Source: Siphonodentalium dalli (lineage: Eukaryota; Mollusca; Scaphopoda; Gadilida; Siphonodentaliidae). From it: a stretch of 64,000 bases of DNA. Position 1 is the first letter of the stretch; every line of letters begins with the position of its first letter. Positions 23,643-36,656 of this stretch are shown here, in pieces. The stretch covers positions 8,274,447 through 8,338,446 of the forward strand of contig CP136061.1 of NCBI GenBank assembly GCA_032622095.1, written 5' to 3'. A program made the position numbers and the translations under genes. Under the pieces are notes generated by a model. It worked only from the letters and a program-made list of their open reading frames with translations, did no database searches and was not told where the DNA came from.

Positions 23643-26600
23643 AAAAAAATCATATTCAATGAAGAGTGTTTACACCGATATTTATTGGCCATACATATAG
23701 TTCGGCTATCGTTGGACGTTTTTTTTCCTGCCATACATATGAAATGTTATAGTCTACTGATGCTTGACGTGCGGCGCTGGACGTTTTCGAATATTAACTT
23801 ATCAAACAGCAAACATGCATATCGCGGGGGTCCGCGGCCTTCTTTTGTGTACACAGCAGAAATCGTGATTGTCGAATCATATAGTATAGCTATAGTCTTT
23901 AATTTCAATAATACAACGACACAAAACAAAACAGCCGTTTAACACATTCACATAATATTTTGGTTATCCGACGATATTTCAAAGAAATTTTAAACTATAA
24001 GCGTGCACGTTTCAGTTCCATCAATGGGTTTCACATCAATAACTAGAATTTTCCTCCAACTTGAATGTATTGGAACAATTCGAAAGTCAGTCTCTGCTAT
24101 ATATACATATATATGTATATTGCTATACTGGTTGGCTGTCTTACATCAGACTCACCCTCACGGGTGTAGAAGAACAAGCTCTAAAACTAACTGAAGCTTT
24201 AGTTTAAACAGTATTTATTTTTCCCTGTATGGACATTCAGATAAATAATTACAATAGATACAAATTTAGAAGAAAAATGGGATTAGGCAACAAGCCATAG
24301 GCTTATTTGAAGCCCTCTCCCTTGACAATGGCACAGCCCTACTTGACTGCAAGTCAAGTAGGGGTAAATAATAGAGGCATAAAAAAGATCCATAGAAAGA
24401 AGAAATATGAGGTGGAGGCGAGACAAAGGGACAGAAGATAATGTCAGAATTTTAGAGAGAAGGTCAGAGAGTACAGAGTGTGAGGTGTAATTATATATCT
24501 GAACATGCATATAATTAATTTCAAATAAACCAAAAAGATATATAATAACACATTTCAAGGAAATAAAAAGTATTTATACATAATTTGTTATTGGAAAAAT
24601 AACCATGTGAACATCTGCAGTGGTCCATCGACCCGACGACCCACGTTGGGGAGATCAATAGCATCTCGGTTTATGATGTACCATGCGAGTTCAATATTGC
24701 AATTTTGGAACAGCTTAAGAGAAGAATCGTTGAAAGCGATTACTGGTTATTATAAATTTCTGAGCTGCCATGAAGATTTTCTTATTAGTTTCATAGGATA
24801 ATTCATCAGATCCACATAGTAATAATTCACTAGTTACTGAAGCTTTCTGAGATCCCTTGAACTATACAAGAAAATAAAGGGCTCCAAAGAGGATAGTTTT
24901 TTTGAATGTATATATATCGGTGCAATTTCTGGGGAGAAATCTCGAGTTCACGAAGAATAGAAGTCATCGCCTCTTGCACAGATACATAATTACAGCACAT
25001 GACATCATCATATGTATACCAAAATCATTGATTGTGGAATTTGTGTCTAACTCATACATTCCACCGTGGTTCTTGGTTGGTTGACTAGTTTATCTGCGTC
25101 GTTGCCAAGGCATTCATGTCCATATCTTGTTATTTATATCGACGTCGCACCGCGTGACCGCCATCATTTCACCATTGAACCTGTAAGCAGAGAAGTTATT
25201 TTGTTTATAACATGCCATTGTGGGAATATTTTTACAGTGTATGTACATCTATAACAGTATTATAATTCATACATTAAAGAGCGCACTTTCAGAAAGGAAT
25301 ATAGTTTTTGAAACATGCTAAATATATACATGTACTACTCATTATAGCTTCATATAATGAATGTTCGGACATTTTATAAATATATTTTACTTTATCTATA
25401 AGCACAATCTTGACACGGGAAATTTGCAATTTTACATGAGGAATTTTAGCTATTTAACACAATACATTCATATATAAGGATTATAATATGAGAAACATGG
25501 CGAGTTTGAAAATAAGCCCCCCCCCTCCCCTTTTTTATAGTATAAACGATAACTCTTCACCATGTACGTCACTTAATCCAAATGCTAATAATACTTTAAT
25601 GACACATCTCACTATTCTGCAGTATTTATAATTTTAGATTATTTATAAGTTCATTATTTGCTATTATGACATTTATTGAATGACATAATATTCTTCACAA
25701 TTTAAAGTTTTGGACACAAACGGTGGCTACATATGTCTTAGCTTTACGACATCACCCCCACCCCGGCCCCTCCCTCGGTAACCGAATTTGCGCAAGTTAT
25801 ACATAGCAGAGGAGCCAAAATATGCATGTTATTTGTTCACATCGTCTTGGAAAACCACCAATATAATGGACAAATAAATACCCCACCCACCCAACAATTT
25901 GTTTCACTTGGTACATTGATCGTCCATTGTGGTATTTCAAGGTTTGTTGCAACAGTGATGCTCATGATCATCATATTCAAATTAAATTAATTTGAAACAC
26001 CAATTTCACACATTTTGTGTGATTCCGGGTGCCACATATAGAACTTCGTAGTATATGACTAGGGCATTCCAGTGGCATCCACAAGTCGCATTCAGGGACG
26101 CGGCTCCACTTGAACCATATTTGTATAATTATATTTGCACACCCCCCTCTCGTTCTGAATTTTCCTATTGGTACCTCAAGCTTTCCAACTATTAGAATTT
26201 CCAACCAAATGGAAGTCTTCCACCCGATGGCCATTTGAGGCCATTTTTGTCTAAAAAAAACCAATAAATTTCCCACTAATTACTGGTTGAAAAATCAAAC
26301 AAAGAGAACAATTTCAACCTATTATAATGCATGTGGTGTAAAACTTGCAACTTTGCGTCAGGCATGAAATTTCCAACTGTTGGAATTTTTAGTAAATTTT
26401 ACCGAAGTTTGGGATAGGGTTATAGACACACCCTTCCCAATATCCACCCTGTCGCCACGTCTCTGGTCTCAATATATATTTCCACTCATCTGCATTCCAT
26501 ATAAACACAAAAACGTCGTTACTTTATCAACATGAGAACCTTACCGTGCAAAATAATATAATTGTGGTTCTGGTTTAAAGAGCGCTGTATAATATATATA

Positions 26601-27074
26601 GTGTGTATGTGATGAACACACATTTGTTCAGTAAATGTCATCACCACACAGTTGAATTTGTCAATTTACATAAAGACAATTTTCGAGCAGAAATAGGTTT
26701 TATGCTTCGGAAAGATGCGTATCATATAGACTACAGAAACAACAGATAAACCCAGATAAACGCACAACTCTAAAATGTAAATATATGACTATGCGATAGG
26801 GAATTGTTGAATCAGAAAATCCAAATCAAATTTATTATTTCGTTGAATCATGTTATAAAAAATAGATACGGACATTCTCACAAAGGTGAATATATTGCCA
26901 ATTTAAATATAATCTTACCTTAACTATAGAAATAATCGAAGAGACCGCCCAATATATCGAATTTCTATATCCACCACAATCAACAAGACTCCATGTGTAC
27001 ACTTTCCGGCAGCCTGTGAGCCTGTACGAAACAACGACGCGCGCGTGACCACCACGTGAAATTTAAAAAACCGA
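23643..27074. other. Intron 3 sequence; one dispersed repeat, otherwise nothing
   Basis: About 3.4 kb without a recognisable gene. 25970-26420 shares phrases with 31040-31330 (GATGGCCATTT, TTTCCAACTGTTGGAA, GTACCTC, CATTTCCC...), suggesting a diverged dispersed repeat. C-runs at about 25518 and 25750. Confidence 0.4.
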
Positions 27075-27205
27075 CGTCATGCACAAATATGTGTGGTGAT
27101 GTACACATATATGTGTGGATATTGGGTGATACACACATATGTGTGTATTATGTACACATTTATGTCATTGTGTGGAAGCTGCCACACAGTCCTTTTTACA
27201 GTGTA
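27075..27205. repeat. Cluster of CACATATGTGTG palindromes
   Basis: Five or so near-palindromic ACACATATATGTGTGG-type words in 130 bp, ending GCCACACAGTCCTTTTTACAG. Resembles the region 22900-23640, so both may be edges or internal parts of one unclassified element. Confidence 0.5.
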
Positions 27206-27302
27206 TATCGCAATCTCCGTATGTTTCTATTGTAAAAATAAATGCTAATTCCCCAGAAAGACTGAACCTTGATTCAACCCGAAACCAGCTCTACTAAAAC
27301 GG

Positions 27303-27720
27303 CGTGCGTTCTTTCCAGCCCGTTAAAGGTATGAGTTCGTTCCCGTCCGTTCACGGTATCCGTTCGTTCCCATCCGTTCACGGTATGCGTTCATTCCCGT
27401 CCGTTCACGAAATCCGGTCGTTCCCGTCCGTTTATGGTATGCGTTCGTTCCCGTCCGTTCACGGTATGCGTTCGTTCCCGTCCGTTCACGGCATGCGTTC
27501 TTGCCCATTCGTTCACGGTAAACTTTCGTTCCCGACCATTCACGGTACATGCATGTGTTCGTTCCCGTCCGTTCATGGTGTGCGTTCGTTCTCGTATGTT
27601 CACGGTATGCGTTCGTTCACGTCCGTTCACGGTATACGTTCGTTCCCGTTCGTTTCCGATATATGCTCCATTGTCAGTTTCCGGCATGTCGTCGTTTCCC
27701 GTCTGATCCCGGTATGCAAT
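27303..27720 (+). repeat. 27-bp minisatellite array B (in frame, SFPSVHGMR)
   Basis: About 14 copies of GGTATGCGTTCGTTCCCGTC plus CGTTCAC. As 27 is divisible by three, the plus strand reads SFPSVHGMR repeatedly through about 110 codons. There is no start context, splice site or domain to suggest coding. Same family as 21237-22495. Confidence 0.9.
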
Positions 27721-28162
27721 TTATCCAATATTTACATGTTACCACAGTCCAGACAAAAAAATATCGTCATTTTCTTTCCAGGTATCCTATTATTTCTTTA
27801 TTTCATCAGTTAGACCAGATATTCAGCCAAATTGTTTTCTTAAAAAAATTTAAATCCCCAAATGAATATATTGATACGCGACTTAATTCCTATATGTATT
27901 ACGTGGTCGTTGGTTAAGTGAGAGAATTTTCACCAAAAAAAATTCATATATACATGACATACGCACAACGGAATCTACCTAACTAGTGGTATATTGAGTG
28001 AGGGAGATAACTCTGTCGTGTGGCGTGAATATACCGTGCTAGTAGTCGGTCAAAGGAGTGCAGTATTTGTGTAGTTTAGAGACAAACTTAATGCCACTTG
28101 TAGCATAATAATGTTATGCACGAAACCGTATATGTAGTGCTCTCACCCAAAAGCCCTTTAAG

Positions 28163-28488
28163 ACTTTACCCAACAAACCGGCCAAAACCGGCCAAATAAA
28201 GCTTCAACAGCCTAAAATATCTTCGGTCTGTCAGTTATGCCCGGTGCCAATGCATTCTCTTATATATGCGAGTCGACCATAGGTCGCCTCGCATATATAA
28301 GAGAATGCATTGGCCTAAAAAAATAAAAAATTTAACACTTTTTACCATTTTTTCTTACATTCTTTAACAATTTTATAATTTTTAATGTGTTAATCCAATG
28401 CATTCTCTTATATATGCGAGGCGACCTATGGTCGACTCGCATATATAAGAGAATGCATTGGCACAGGGTCCTTCTGTTGGGTAAAGGG
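28163..28488. mobile_element. piggyBac-like miniature element at edge of 30-bp array
   Basis: TTAA flanks on both sides (28159-28162, 28489-28492). Right end GGGTAAAGGG; left end mutated to GACTTTACCCAACAAACC. Interior has CCGGCCAAATAAAGCTTCAA and two copies of the TATATGCGAGTCGACCATAG palindrome region. The right TTAA is also the TTAA of the first 30-bp satellite unit. Confidence 0.8.
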
Positions 28489-29362
28489 TTAAGACTTGTT
28501 AGATTATATGAACACGCATTAAGATTTGTTGGATTATATGAACACACATTAAGGTTTGTTGGCTTAAATGAACACACATTAAGGTTTGTTGAATTAAATG
28601 AACACACATTAAGATTTGTTGGATTATATGAACACACATTAAGATTTGTTGGATTAAATGAACACACATTAAGGTTTGTTGGATTACATGAACACACATT
28701 AAGGTTTGTTGGATTAAATGAACACACATTAAGATTTGTTGGGTTATATGAACACACATTAAGATTTGTTTGATTAAATGAACACACATTAAGGTTTGTT
28801 GGATTAAATGAACACACATTAAGGTTTGTTGGATTATATGAACACACATTAAGATTTGTTAGATTATATGAACACACATTAAGATTTGTTGGATTAAATG
28901 AACACGCATTAAGGTTTGTTGGATTACATGAACACACATTAAGGTTTGTTGGATTATATGAACACACATTAAGATTTGTTAGATTATATGAACACACATT
29001 AAGATTTGTTGGATTAAATGAACACGCATTAAGGTTTGTTGGATTAAATGAACACACATTAAGGTTTGTTGGATTAAATGAACACAAATTAATATTTGTT
29101 GGATTATATGAACACACATTAAGATTTGTTGGATTAAATGAACACACATTAAGGTGTGTTGGATCACATGAACACACATTAAGGTTTGTTGGATTATATG
29201 AACACACATTAAGATTTGTTAGATTATATGAACACACATTAAGATTTGTTGGATTAAATGAACACACATTAAGGTTTGTTGGATTAAATGAACACACATT
29301 AAGGTTTGTTGGATTAAATGAACACACATTAAGGTTTGTTGGATTAAATGAACACACATTCA
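28489..29362. repeat. 30-bp tandem array (GGATTATATGAACACACATT AAGRTTTGTT)
   Basis: About 29 copies of a strict 30-bp unit, GGATTAAATGAACACACATT followed by AAGGTTTGTT or AAGATTTGTT. Higher-order blocks are visible (e.g. AGATTATATG recurring). It ends 38 bp before the PAN exon. The unit lacks stops in several frames, producing a 395-codon minus-strand frame of NVCSFNPTNL repeats; I regard this as fortuitous. Confidence 0.95.
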
Positions 29363-29399
29363 CTTTTGGCATAATATTGTAAGTGTTAAATAATTGTAG

Positions 29400-29617
29400 G
29401 ACGATATCAAAAGAGCAGAAATAGGAAGTCTTCAGGGTAACCAATCGAAACAGGTGTGACAAGGAGTGTGTTGCACTGTGCATCGATGTGCACCCAAGAT
29501 AGTCAAGCTTGCAAGTCATTCAACTACAATCACGTGACATCGGAGTGTGAACGTCTGTCAACCGTCGACGACACAGTGGTGGCGGAGGGGTGGTCTTACC
29601 ACCAACCATGCTGGTAA
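29400..29617 (+). CDS. Exon 4: terminal PAN/apple-like exon, with in-frame TAA
   Basis: Acceptor TAATTGTAG ends at 29399; phase-1 entry (G+GA) continues the frame of the lectin exon at 20679. Downstream of 29441 the frame reads SVLHCASMCTQDSQACKSF, NYNHVTSECERL and VAEGWSYHQPCW, then TAA at 29615. The Cys spacing and CKSFNYN...SEC are typical of PAN/apple modules, often protein- or glycan-binding in secreted proteins. Aligning with the minus-strand paralogue (36820-37037), both have 71 full codons before the stop. However codon TAA at 29438-29440 stands where the paralogue has CAG (SSGQP), so as read here the product would stop at residue 187, losing the PAN module. Options: a recent pseudogene, a sequencing error, or an alternative acceptor. 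The 3' end is followed by diverged tandem copies of itself. Confidence 0.7.
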
Positions 29618-29826
29618 ACCAAAGTGATGTCTGACACAGAGGTGGCTGAGGGGTGGGCTTATCACACACCATGCTGGTAAACCAAAGTGATGTCTGACAC
29701 ATAGGTGGCAGAGGGGTGGTCATATCACACACCATGCTGGCAAACCAAAGTGATGTATGATAGTGAACCGGCCGTCGATTCAGTGGTAGCTAGGGAAAAA
29801 TCTGATCACACACCATGCTGGTGTAA
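29567..29826 (+). repeat. ~62-bp tandem copies of the PAN exon 3' end
   Basis: GTGGCGGAGGGGTGGTCTTA ... CCATGCTGGTAAACC is followed by two further copies starting GTGGCTGAGGGG (29643) and GTGGCAGAGGGG (29705), then a diverged fourth ending CCATGCTGGTGTAAC (29826). Each copy carries the end of the exon with CCATGCTGG and an AAACCAAAGTGATGT spacer. Confidence 0.88.
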
Positions 29827-32800
29827 CGGACATGCTAGTAGCTGTATTTGAATCAAACTTATGTATGGCAATAAAATGAACAAGAGCAACTGAATCGCGG
29901 AATAGAGTTTCTTCTGACCAATGGTTTTGTCCTGATTTGGTTTGGTGAAACTTGTTTACGGGCATGGTGGAAACCGGTTGTTGTGTCATTCTTGGTGGAG
30001 TCGATTGCCGAGATACCCGACCGGGAGTTGACTACCTATATAATTATCTATCTGTTCTCAATTATTACACGAGACGCATGCTCTTTGCGCTGCAACATAG
30101 ACCTAATAATATTCACTTTGTATTTTACCGGTTTCGAAATTGGTCGATACATACTTGCACTACTGTCCATACGGGCGAGCATTTTATGTTACAGAAAGAA
30201 GCATTGAAGTTACAACAAATTCAACTTTGAACACGTTATATGAGTGCCAAACAAAAACACAGCCATTTAATTTGGATAAGAAAAGAGCGCTCAGTGCTTG
30301 TCTATTCCTGATATGTTTTTGCCACGTCTATGCGAAAACTTTAAAAACAGCTGGAAAGTGACTGCGACCATTGAAAGCATATGAAACCGGTATTTCAATA
30401 TTTGGTGTATTTGTCAATCGTTCCTTCTTCTAAATTGCGTAGCCAAAATTTGGAAGTTCGAATGACCCAGGTCCGTTAACGTATTGGAGTTGACTACATT
30501 TAAAGTTATCTATCGTTTCTCAATTTCGGTTCATTGTATATACATGTGTGGTCAGTCCGGGAGTTTATCCTTGCTCAATTACGATGCGTTACATGCCTGC
30601 TGGTGAGTCCGATATTTGAATTACTACGCAGTTCATGTCTGGTTACAAGCAACTAATTCCTTGTACGTGACAATGTTGACTGTCAGACACGGTGCCAATA
30701 CCAATGCCACTTTTTAATGTAATATACTAATTGGTAATCAATATATTTAAACCAACAAAACACCCGCTTCCTATCTTACATTTTCACAGTAACCCCACTT
30801 TGTTACTTCTTCATGGCAATGTTTGCACACAATTAATGATCCCCATATTTACGTAGGGTATGATTTGCGGTTGCTAATCCAAAATTACGAAGCACGTAAC
30901 TGCGATCACTTGCATGCATGTTATCTAAGAAGTGTAATTCTAGTTACTTGAATGTATGTTTTCTAAGAAGCGTAACTAATTACTTGCATGCATGTGATCT
31001 AAGAAGTCTAACTCTAATTACTTGCATGAATGTTATCTAAGGTTATCACCAGGGACGAGGCCAGAGGGCCTCTTGTGGGGGACGAAATTGAATTTGAATG
31101 GATTGAAATGTCCATATGCACCCCTTTGGATGGAACTTTTCAACTAGTACCTCGAACATTCCAACTGTTGGAAATTTATATTCCGCTAAAGTTCGAAAAT
31201 GATGGCCATTTTGACAACTAGAAAAAAATATGATACTGTTGGTCTAAAACAGCATATTTCCCGTTAACTAATGTTGTGCCGGGTATGAACTTTCCAACTG
31301 TTGAAAATGTTTGACTAAAATTTGGTCATACGTTTTGTATAAATAATGGGGTGTAAAATACTATGTTTTAGTCAGAATGATGGAAGAGGTGTCACCAGAA
31401 TAGTGACAACCGACACGCGCGTATTTTTGGCTAACCCGACCCGACCCGGGCGTACAGAGAACCACCCGACGCGATCGACCGGGTTGTTACGATTTTTCCG
31501 TGTCGGTTGTCCCATGCTTATGTTCAATATTGTTCATCGTATGATAAGTTTTGTTTCCAAATTGTGGCATTCATATTTCAAAATGTAAAACGTTGCTCGA
31601 ACTCGAACCCTTTGATATTCTCGAAATTTGGCTGGATCGCGCCAGACAATTTTTCAATATTTATTTCGCCATATATGGTGGTCTAAATCACAGTTCTATA
31701 CGAATCACTGATTATAACGCTAATTAAATGTAATAATTGCAAATTACTTTGTAAATATATACATTATTTTATAATAAATAACACACAAGTCATGAAAACT
31801 GAAGGTTCCACAACCTGTCATGTGACATATGCGCAAAGGTTGTTTTTGGGTAACCTCACAAAACAACGAGAAAATAAAAAGCAGGATGCATTCTTCCTGT
31901 AAAGAAGAGCAAGCATAATTATATGATGATACGTTCTTATTCTGTATTTGGGCCGGTTACTCCCCGAGCGGCCTATTTTTTCGCCCAACTTTTCGCCTTG
32001 GAGGGTAACATTTGAAATTTTGACTCCCCCAGCGGCCGATTTGCGTCCACCAACTTTTCGCCTCAAAGGCCAAATTGTCAAAAAATTTACTCCCCCGGCG
32101 GTTTCCCGATAGGTGTTTTCATCCTCTTTGCCGTGCGACCCTACGTCGCAAAACGAACACAGAGGGTGCTTTTCACTTTTAGCCTAAACCGACCAAAGTG
32201 CGGATTTCAGGCTTTTTCGTCCGCCGGTTATTTTTTCGATTTCCGCCTCTAATTTCGACCTATCTGCCGATCGATTCATTTCTTTCTCCCCCTCTACGGG
32301 CGGAAAATGTCAAAGTGGGTCGGGCTGTCCGGGTGGGATTATCCCTGGGTCGGATTGTCGCAGGTAGGATTGTCCCGTCGTGACGTCCCTGGGTTTCTAT
32401 AAATTTTGACAAAACATTAGAATGTTATTTTATTGGAAATCTCTTTTATAACATTTAAAGTAAAGCTACAACTATTTTATGTAAATATATGAGCAACACA
32501 CTTGGTCATTTTTTGTAAATAAAATTGGAACGTGTCTTTAACAGCAGTTTAATATAAACTGTGTTCTTTTTGTTGGAAGTGCTGCCTGGGAATGGTATAG
32601 CATGTTTAATTAGTGCTTGCGAACTGTAGTTTCCTGGTAGCATTCCCACATGTTTGAAAAAGTGGCAGCCTTTCAATTGATTGTGATCCTTGAATATGAT
32701 GAAAATGGAGTTTCTCTGCAACTGGCGGACTGAGTGACACGTGGAATTGTTGCTCACAAAGCGTTTGTATGATGTAAATATATAACTAGACGATTTTACC

Positions 32801-33084
32801 AATATACTGGGATTAAACTATAACATTCAATTATTGTTAAGACTGTGAACCTATTTTTGACACGTGTGCTTATTTGTAGCGCATGCAGGTTTTGGTAGTT
32901 TTCACTACATTTTAATGGAAATGTTACCTATATCATCGTACGTATGGAACAAAGTATAAACAGAGTACGTAACGAGTTATAATAAATGGGTCCAAAACCC
33001 CAACAATGCAAGGTGTATCACCACAATTCACGATGAGTTGTTCGCGGTGATTTACAGGGGAATATAAATCTTGGTGGCTGACCA
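29827..33084. other. Intergenic region between convergent genes
   Basis: No gene recognised. 30895-31041 has three ~45-bp copies of CTTGCATGCATGTTATCTAA with GAAGTGTAA. 31040-31330 is a diverged relative of 25970-26420. 31960-32110 has three spaced copies of TCCCCCAGCGGCC / CAACTTTTCGCC words. Open frames are short and lack motifs. Confidence 0.45.
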
Positions 33085-33765
33085 ACGCTCATCACGAATT
33101 ACGGCGAACCACTCAGAATCACCGTGAACCACTCAGAATCACCACAAACCACTGAGATTCGCTGCGAACCACTGAGAAATCTCAAACCACTGAGATTCGC
33201 TGCGAACCACTCAGATTCACCGTGAACCACTGAGATTCGCTGCGAACCACTGAGAAATCTCAAACCACTGAGATTCGCTGCGAGCCATGCACTGAGAAAT
33301 CTCAAACTACTGAGATTCGCTGCGAACCATGCACTGAGAAATCGCAAACCACTGAGACTCGCTGCGAACCACTGAGAATCGCTGCGAACCACTCAGAATC
33401 ACCGTAAACCACCCAGAATAACCGCAAACCACTGAGATTCGCTGCGAACCACTGAGAAATCTCAAACCCCTGAGATTCGCTGCGAACCATGCACTGAGAA
33501 ATCTCAAACCACTGAGATTCGCTGCGAACCACTGAGAAATCTCAAACCACTGAGATTCGCTGCGAACCATGCACTGAGAAATCGCAAACCACTGAGATTC
33601 GCTGCGAACCACTGAGAATCGCTGCGAACCACTCAGAATAACCGCAAACCACTGAGATTCGCTGCGAACCACTGAGAAATCGCAAACCACTGATGATCGC
33701 CGCGAATCATTGGGAATCACCGTAAACCACTGATAATCGCAGCGAACCACTGATAATCGCATATT
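33085..33765. repeat. ~19-bp minisatellite (CGCTGCGAACCACTGAGA)
   Basis: About 35 copies of 17-20-bp units alternating CTGAGATTCGCTGCGAACCA and CTGAGAAATCTCAAACCA, with occasional AACCATGCA variants; pairs form a ~38-bp higher-order unit. Open minus-strand frames (e.g. WFAANLSGLRFLS) are repeat artefacts. Confidence 0.92.
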
Positions 33766-35100
33766 TAAGTATACATGTGGTCAATGTTAGTGTCATCGAT
33801 CTGTCCATTACTAATCATACTGTATTAACAAAACATTCACCTTAACCGCATATTTAAGTATATTTAAATATATAAATGTGTGTATTTAGTAGTACGAGTA
33901 TGTTGCCTCAATTCACAGCTGAACTTAACCCACTAATGAACGAGGAACGTTTCATTGCACCATATCAAACGCAATGGACCATCGGCAATGAGTAAGTTAC
34001 AATCAGCCTTATAATGTCCTTGTGTGGCAGGGTTAGGGTTAACTGAGTCTTTACGGAACTGAGCCAAACGTGTGATGATATGGTGTTTAGAACTCCACGT
34101 CAAAACGAAATGTTGCCAAACCATACTTATTCCTGAAATAACTTGGCACTTCCACAACTAACCCTCAGCGGGCCCATAAACCAGTGAGTTAAAATCCCGT
34201 CACTTCTGGTCACGTATTGCTATCGAATTTATATCCACTTTTGTCGTCCAAAGCAATATTAAATGTCGATGTATGGATAATTCACGAGTCGATCTCTGAC
34301 TTGAGCAATTGACATGCAACTCTCTGTCTGACTATGATTTAGCATTGAACAATTAGCTTTGGGAGATTCCGAAATTATATCATGGTCATATTGCAATATT
34401 TCAAAACGAAAGCGATGCAATATTAAAATCAAGGTTTCAAGTTCAACCCCGCCCACAACCAGTTTCGTCAACATTGACAACAAAAACTCGAAAAACGATA
34501 TTTCAAAACAACCACTCGAATGCCATTGCAAATTCGTTAATTTCTCTGTGAATTAAAGGAAAGACTCTACCTCCAGCTGGACTAATCGATGCACTGAACC
34601 AGAACAAAAATAAATTGCTTGCAAATGGCCGTTCTCCGGCTTCAGTGTTCTGGGAGGTAACCAGATTTAGAGTTGAAATGGTCATCATCCTCTGAAGTCC
34701 CCTGATGTAAGGGGTGCATTAGTTATGTAAGTACTTATTTACAATTTCCCCCATATAATATTCAAAACATTTAAGGTTGATATTCTATAGTGAGGATGTC
34801 GACGGATATATTTAGTTCTGTGTATGCTTATAACAACATAGACATAGTGTTTCACCTGGACAATAATTCGTGCGAGCTTTTTTGTGATTGTCATGTGATA
34901 GGCATGTTGATCTGGATGATATAACATTTGCGGGACGTCCGGTGTATGTGTGGCAATGAGGGTTTTTGTTTTGCTTTAATGCAATTGGGTATAGGGTTGT
35001 TATTAAGTTGAATTACGAGTCATCTTGAATCTTGCATAATACAAATAAACAAAACATGTATACCGATCTGAAACATATAAGAAATTAAATCGAGAATCGC
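33766..35100. other. Intergenic sequence, nothing recognised
   Basis: Unique sequence apart from a duplicated ACCGCATATTTAAGTATA word at 33755 and 33850. No gene seen. Confidence 0.4.
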
Positions 35101-35124
35101 AGGGTCAGCGTTCCCGCTCAATGT

Positions 35125-35166
35125 TGATTGGATGTGTTGATTGGATGTGTTGATTGGATGTGTTGA
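35125..35166. repeat. 13-bp triplet repeat (GATTGGATGTGTT)
   Basis: Three perfect copies in a row. Confidence 0.85.
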
Positions 35167-35220
35167 CAATAGTTCAAAGGAGAATGCTTGCTTGGTCTGT
35201 TAGGATTTTTCTAATGCTCA

Positions 35221-35675
35221 TAAGATTGTCCATTAATAAATGGACGATCCGTACCTAAATTTTCATTAATCAATGGTCAATCCAACCACGTGTGGCACGC
35301 GAGCTTGGGATTGTCCACTAAACATCACGACATTTATATATAATCCTGCATGTTAGCTTCATATTTAATCTGAAGGGTAATAACTCTATAAAGAATGTAC
35401 CTTTACTAAATAACGGCTCATTAAAAACACTTCTTCAAATATTTCCGTTAATTCGTAAAAACACTTCTTGAAATATCTCCGTTATTTAGTTGATACCAAT
35501 TAAATTAAATGAGTTATTACCCTTCAGATTTAATATGAAGCTAACATGCAGGATTATCTATATATGTCGTGATTTAGTGGACAATCCCAAGCTCGCGTGC
35601 CACGCGTGGTCGGATTGACCATTAATTTAATGAAAATTTAGGTACGGATTGTCCATTTATAAATGGCCAATCTTA
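35221..35675. mobile_element. Fold-back element with ~165-bp arms
   Basis: Arms 35221-35386 and 35511-35675 are inverted copies with few differences: TAAGATTGTCCATTAATAAA at the outer end, CGTGTGGCACGCGAGCTTGG in the middle and CTGAAGGGTAATAACTC at the inner end. The centre holds a 43-bp direct duplication (AAAAACACTTCTT...). No coding region. No adjacent target duplication is obvious, so the superfamily is open. Confidence 0.85.
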
Positions 35676-35977
35676 AAGAATTGCCTGGATTTTTCATGAA
35701 AATTTAATCATGTTGAAGTTATGATCCGGATGAAAGTCGGATGAAAGTCGGATATTCGGTCTGGCCTGATAATTCTAATAGTTCTCCGAAATGTTTCGGC
35801 GGAATAACTACTTGAAACAAGAATACTCTCTTTGACTAAATATGTTCTACAAACTGGGTCTTCCACATCACTGTAACCTTGGCAACACCGGTCATTCCGG
35901 TAGCAGACATTCACAATTATAATTATATAAGCCAGGATTTTACAATGGAATGCAGTGTAATAACACATGACCAATTT

Positions 35978-36014
35978 ATAGAGAGAGCGCGAGAGAGAGA
36001 GAGAGAGAGAGAAA
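35978..36014. repeat. (GA)n microsatellite
   Basis: GAGAGAGCGCGAGAGAGAGA-type tract of about 37 bp. Confidence 0.9.
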
Positions 36015-36640
36015 GACATAGAGAACAGACGCCAGATATATGTAATTACGCTAGAAGCAATTCATTCTCAATTCGAGGCTTTGCAGAGACGTAGTGGATT
36101 CATCATAATTCGTACAATGGGACTTCATCACATCGTGTATATCCAGTTAGCCACTTCATATCAATATTAATGTAAGGTGTGAAATAATTAAAACTTCATA
36201 GCTCATTAACATATCAATGTGAATTCAAACTCCATAGCTCATCAACATAACAATGTGAATTAAATCTCCATTAATACCGGTCAATACATAATTAGCAGAT
36301 TTGCATGAGAATATTTTGTCTATACCTATACGGTAGTATTATTTCTCATATTGAATTGACCTGTGGATGTCACATCTCACGGTGAAAACTGACATTAAGC
36401 TTGAATTTAATTGTATTTAAACGATCCACGATGCATGTTTCGCGCATAATTACGGTGATACTATTATATTAATATACTAGCAAACGTCATTGTAATCAGT
36501 GATGTGACAGAGGTGAATATCGAGCATGTATCGGTAGATATCGGGTTGAGTCAAAATTGAAGCATTTGTTCACTGCCTTTGTTGTCACATAAATTGTTTC
36601 ACATTTGTTTCACATAGTCTGTCTTTACTAGCATGGTACT
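36015..36640. other. 3' flank of minus-strand gene, nothing firm
   Basis: A ~45-bp segment with CTCATTAACATAWCAATGTGAA occurs twice at 36200-36260. A polyadenylation site for the minus-strand gene would be expected in or below this stretch; none was assigned. Confidence 0.35.
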
Positions 36641-36656
36641 GGATGCAGACAATGAA

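Noticed and set aside
27304-27813. 169-codon frame of SFPSVHGMR repeats as a structural protein
   Set aside because: In-frame minisatellite without signal peptide, splice sites or flanking conserved sequence.
28332-29519. 395-codon minus-strand frame of NVCSFNPTNL decapeptides
   Set aside because: Entirely explained by a stop-free 30-bp unit; several other frames on both strands are open as well, and no start, splice or domain evidence supports coding.
33085-33765. CRISPR-like alternation of repeats and spacers
   Set aside because: The 'spacers' are themselves repeat variants and the window is eukaryotic; it is a compound minisatellite.
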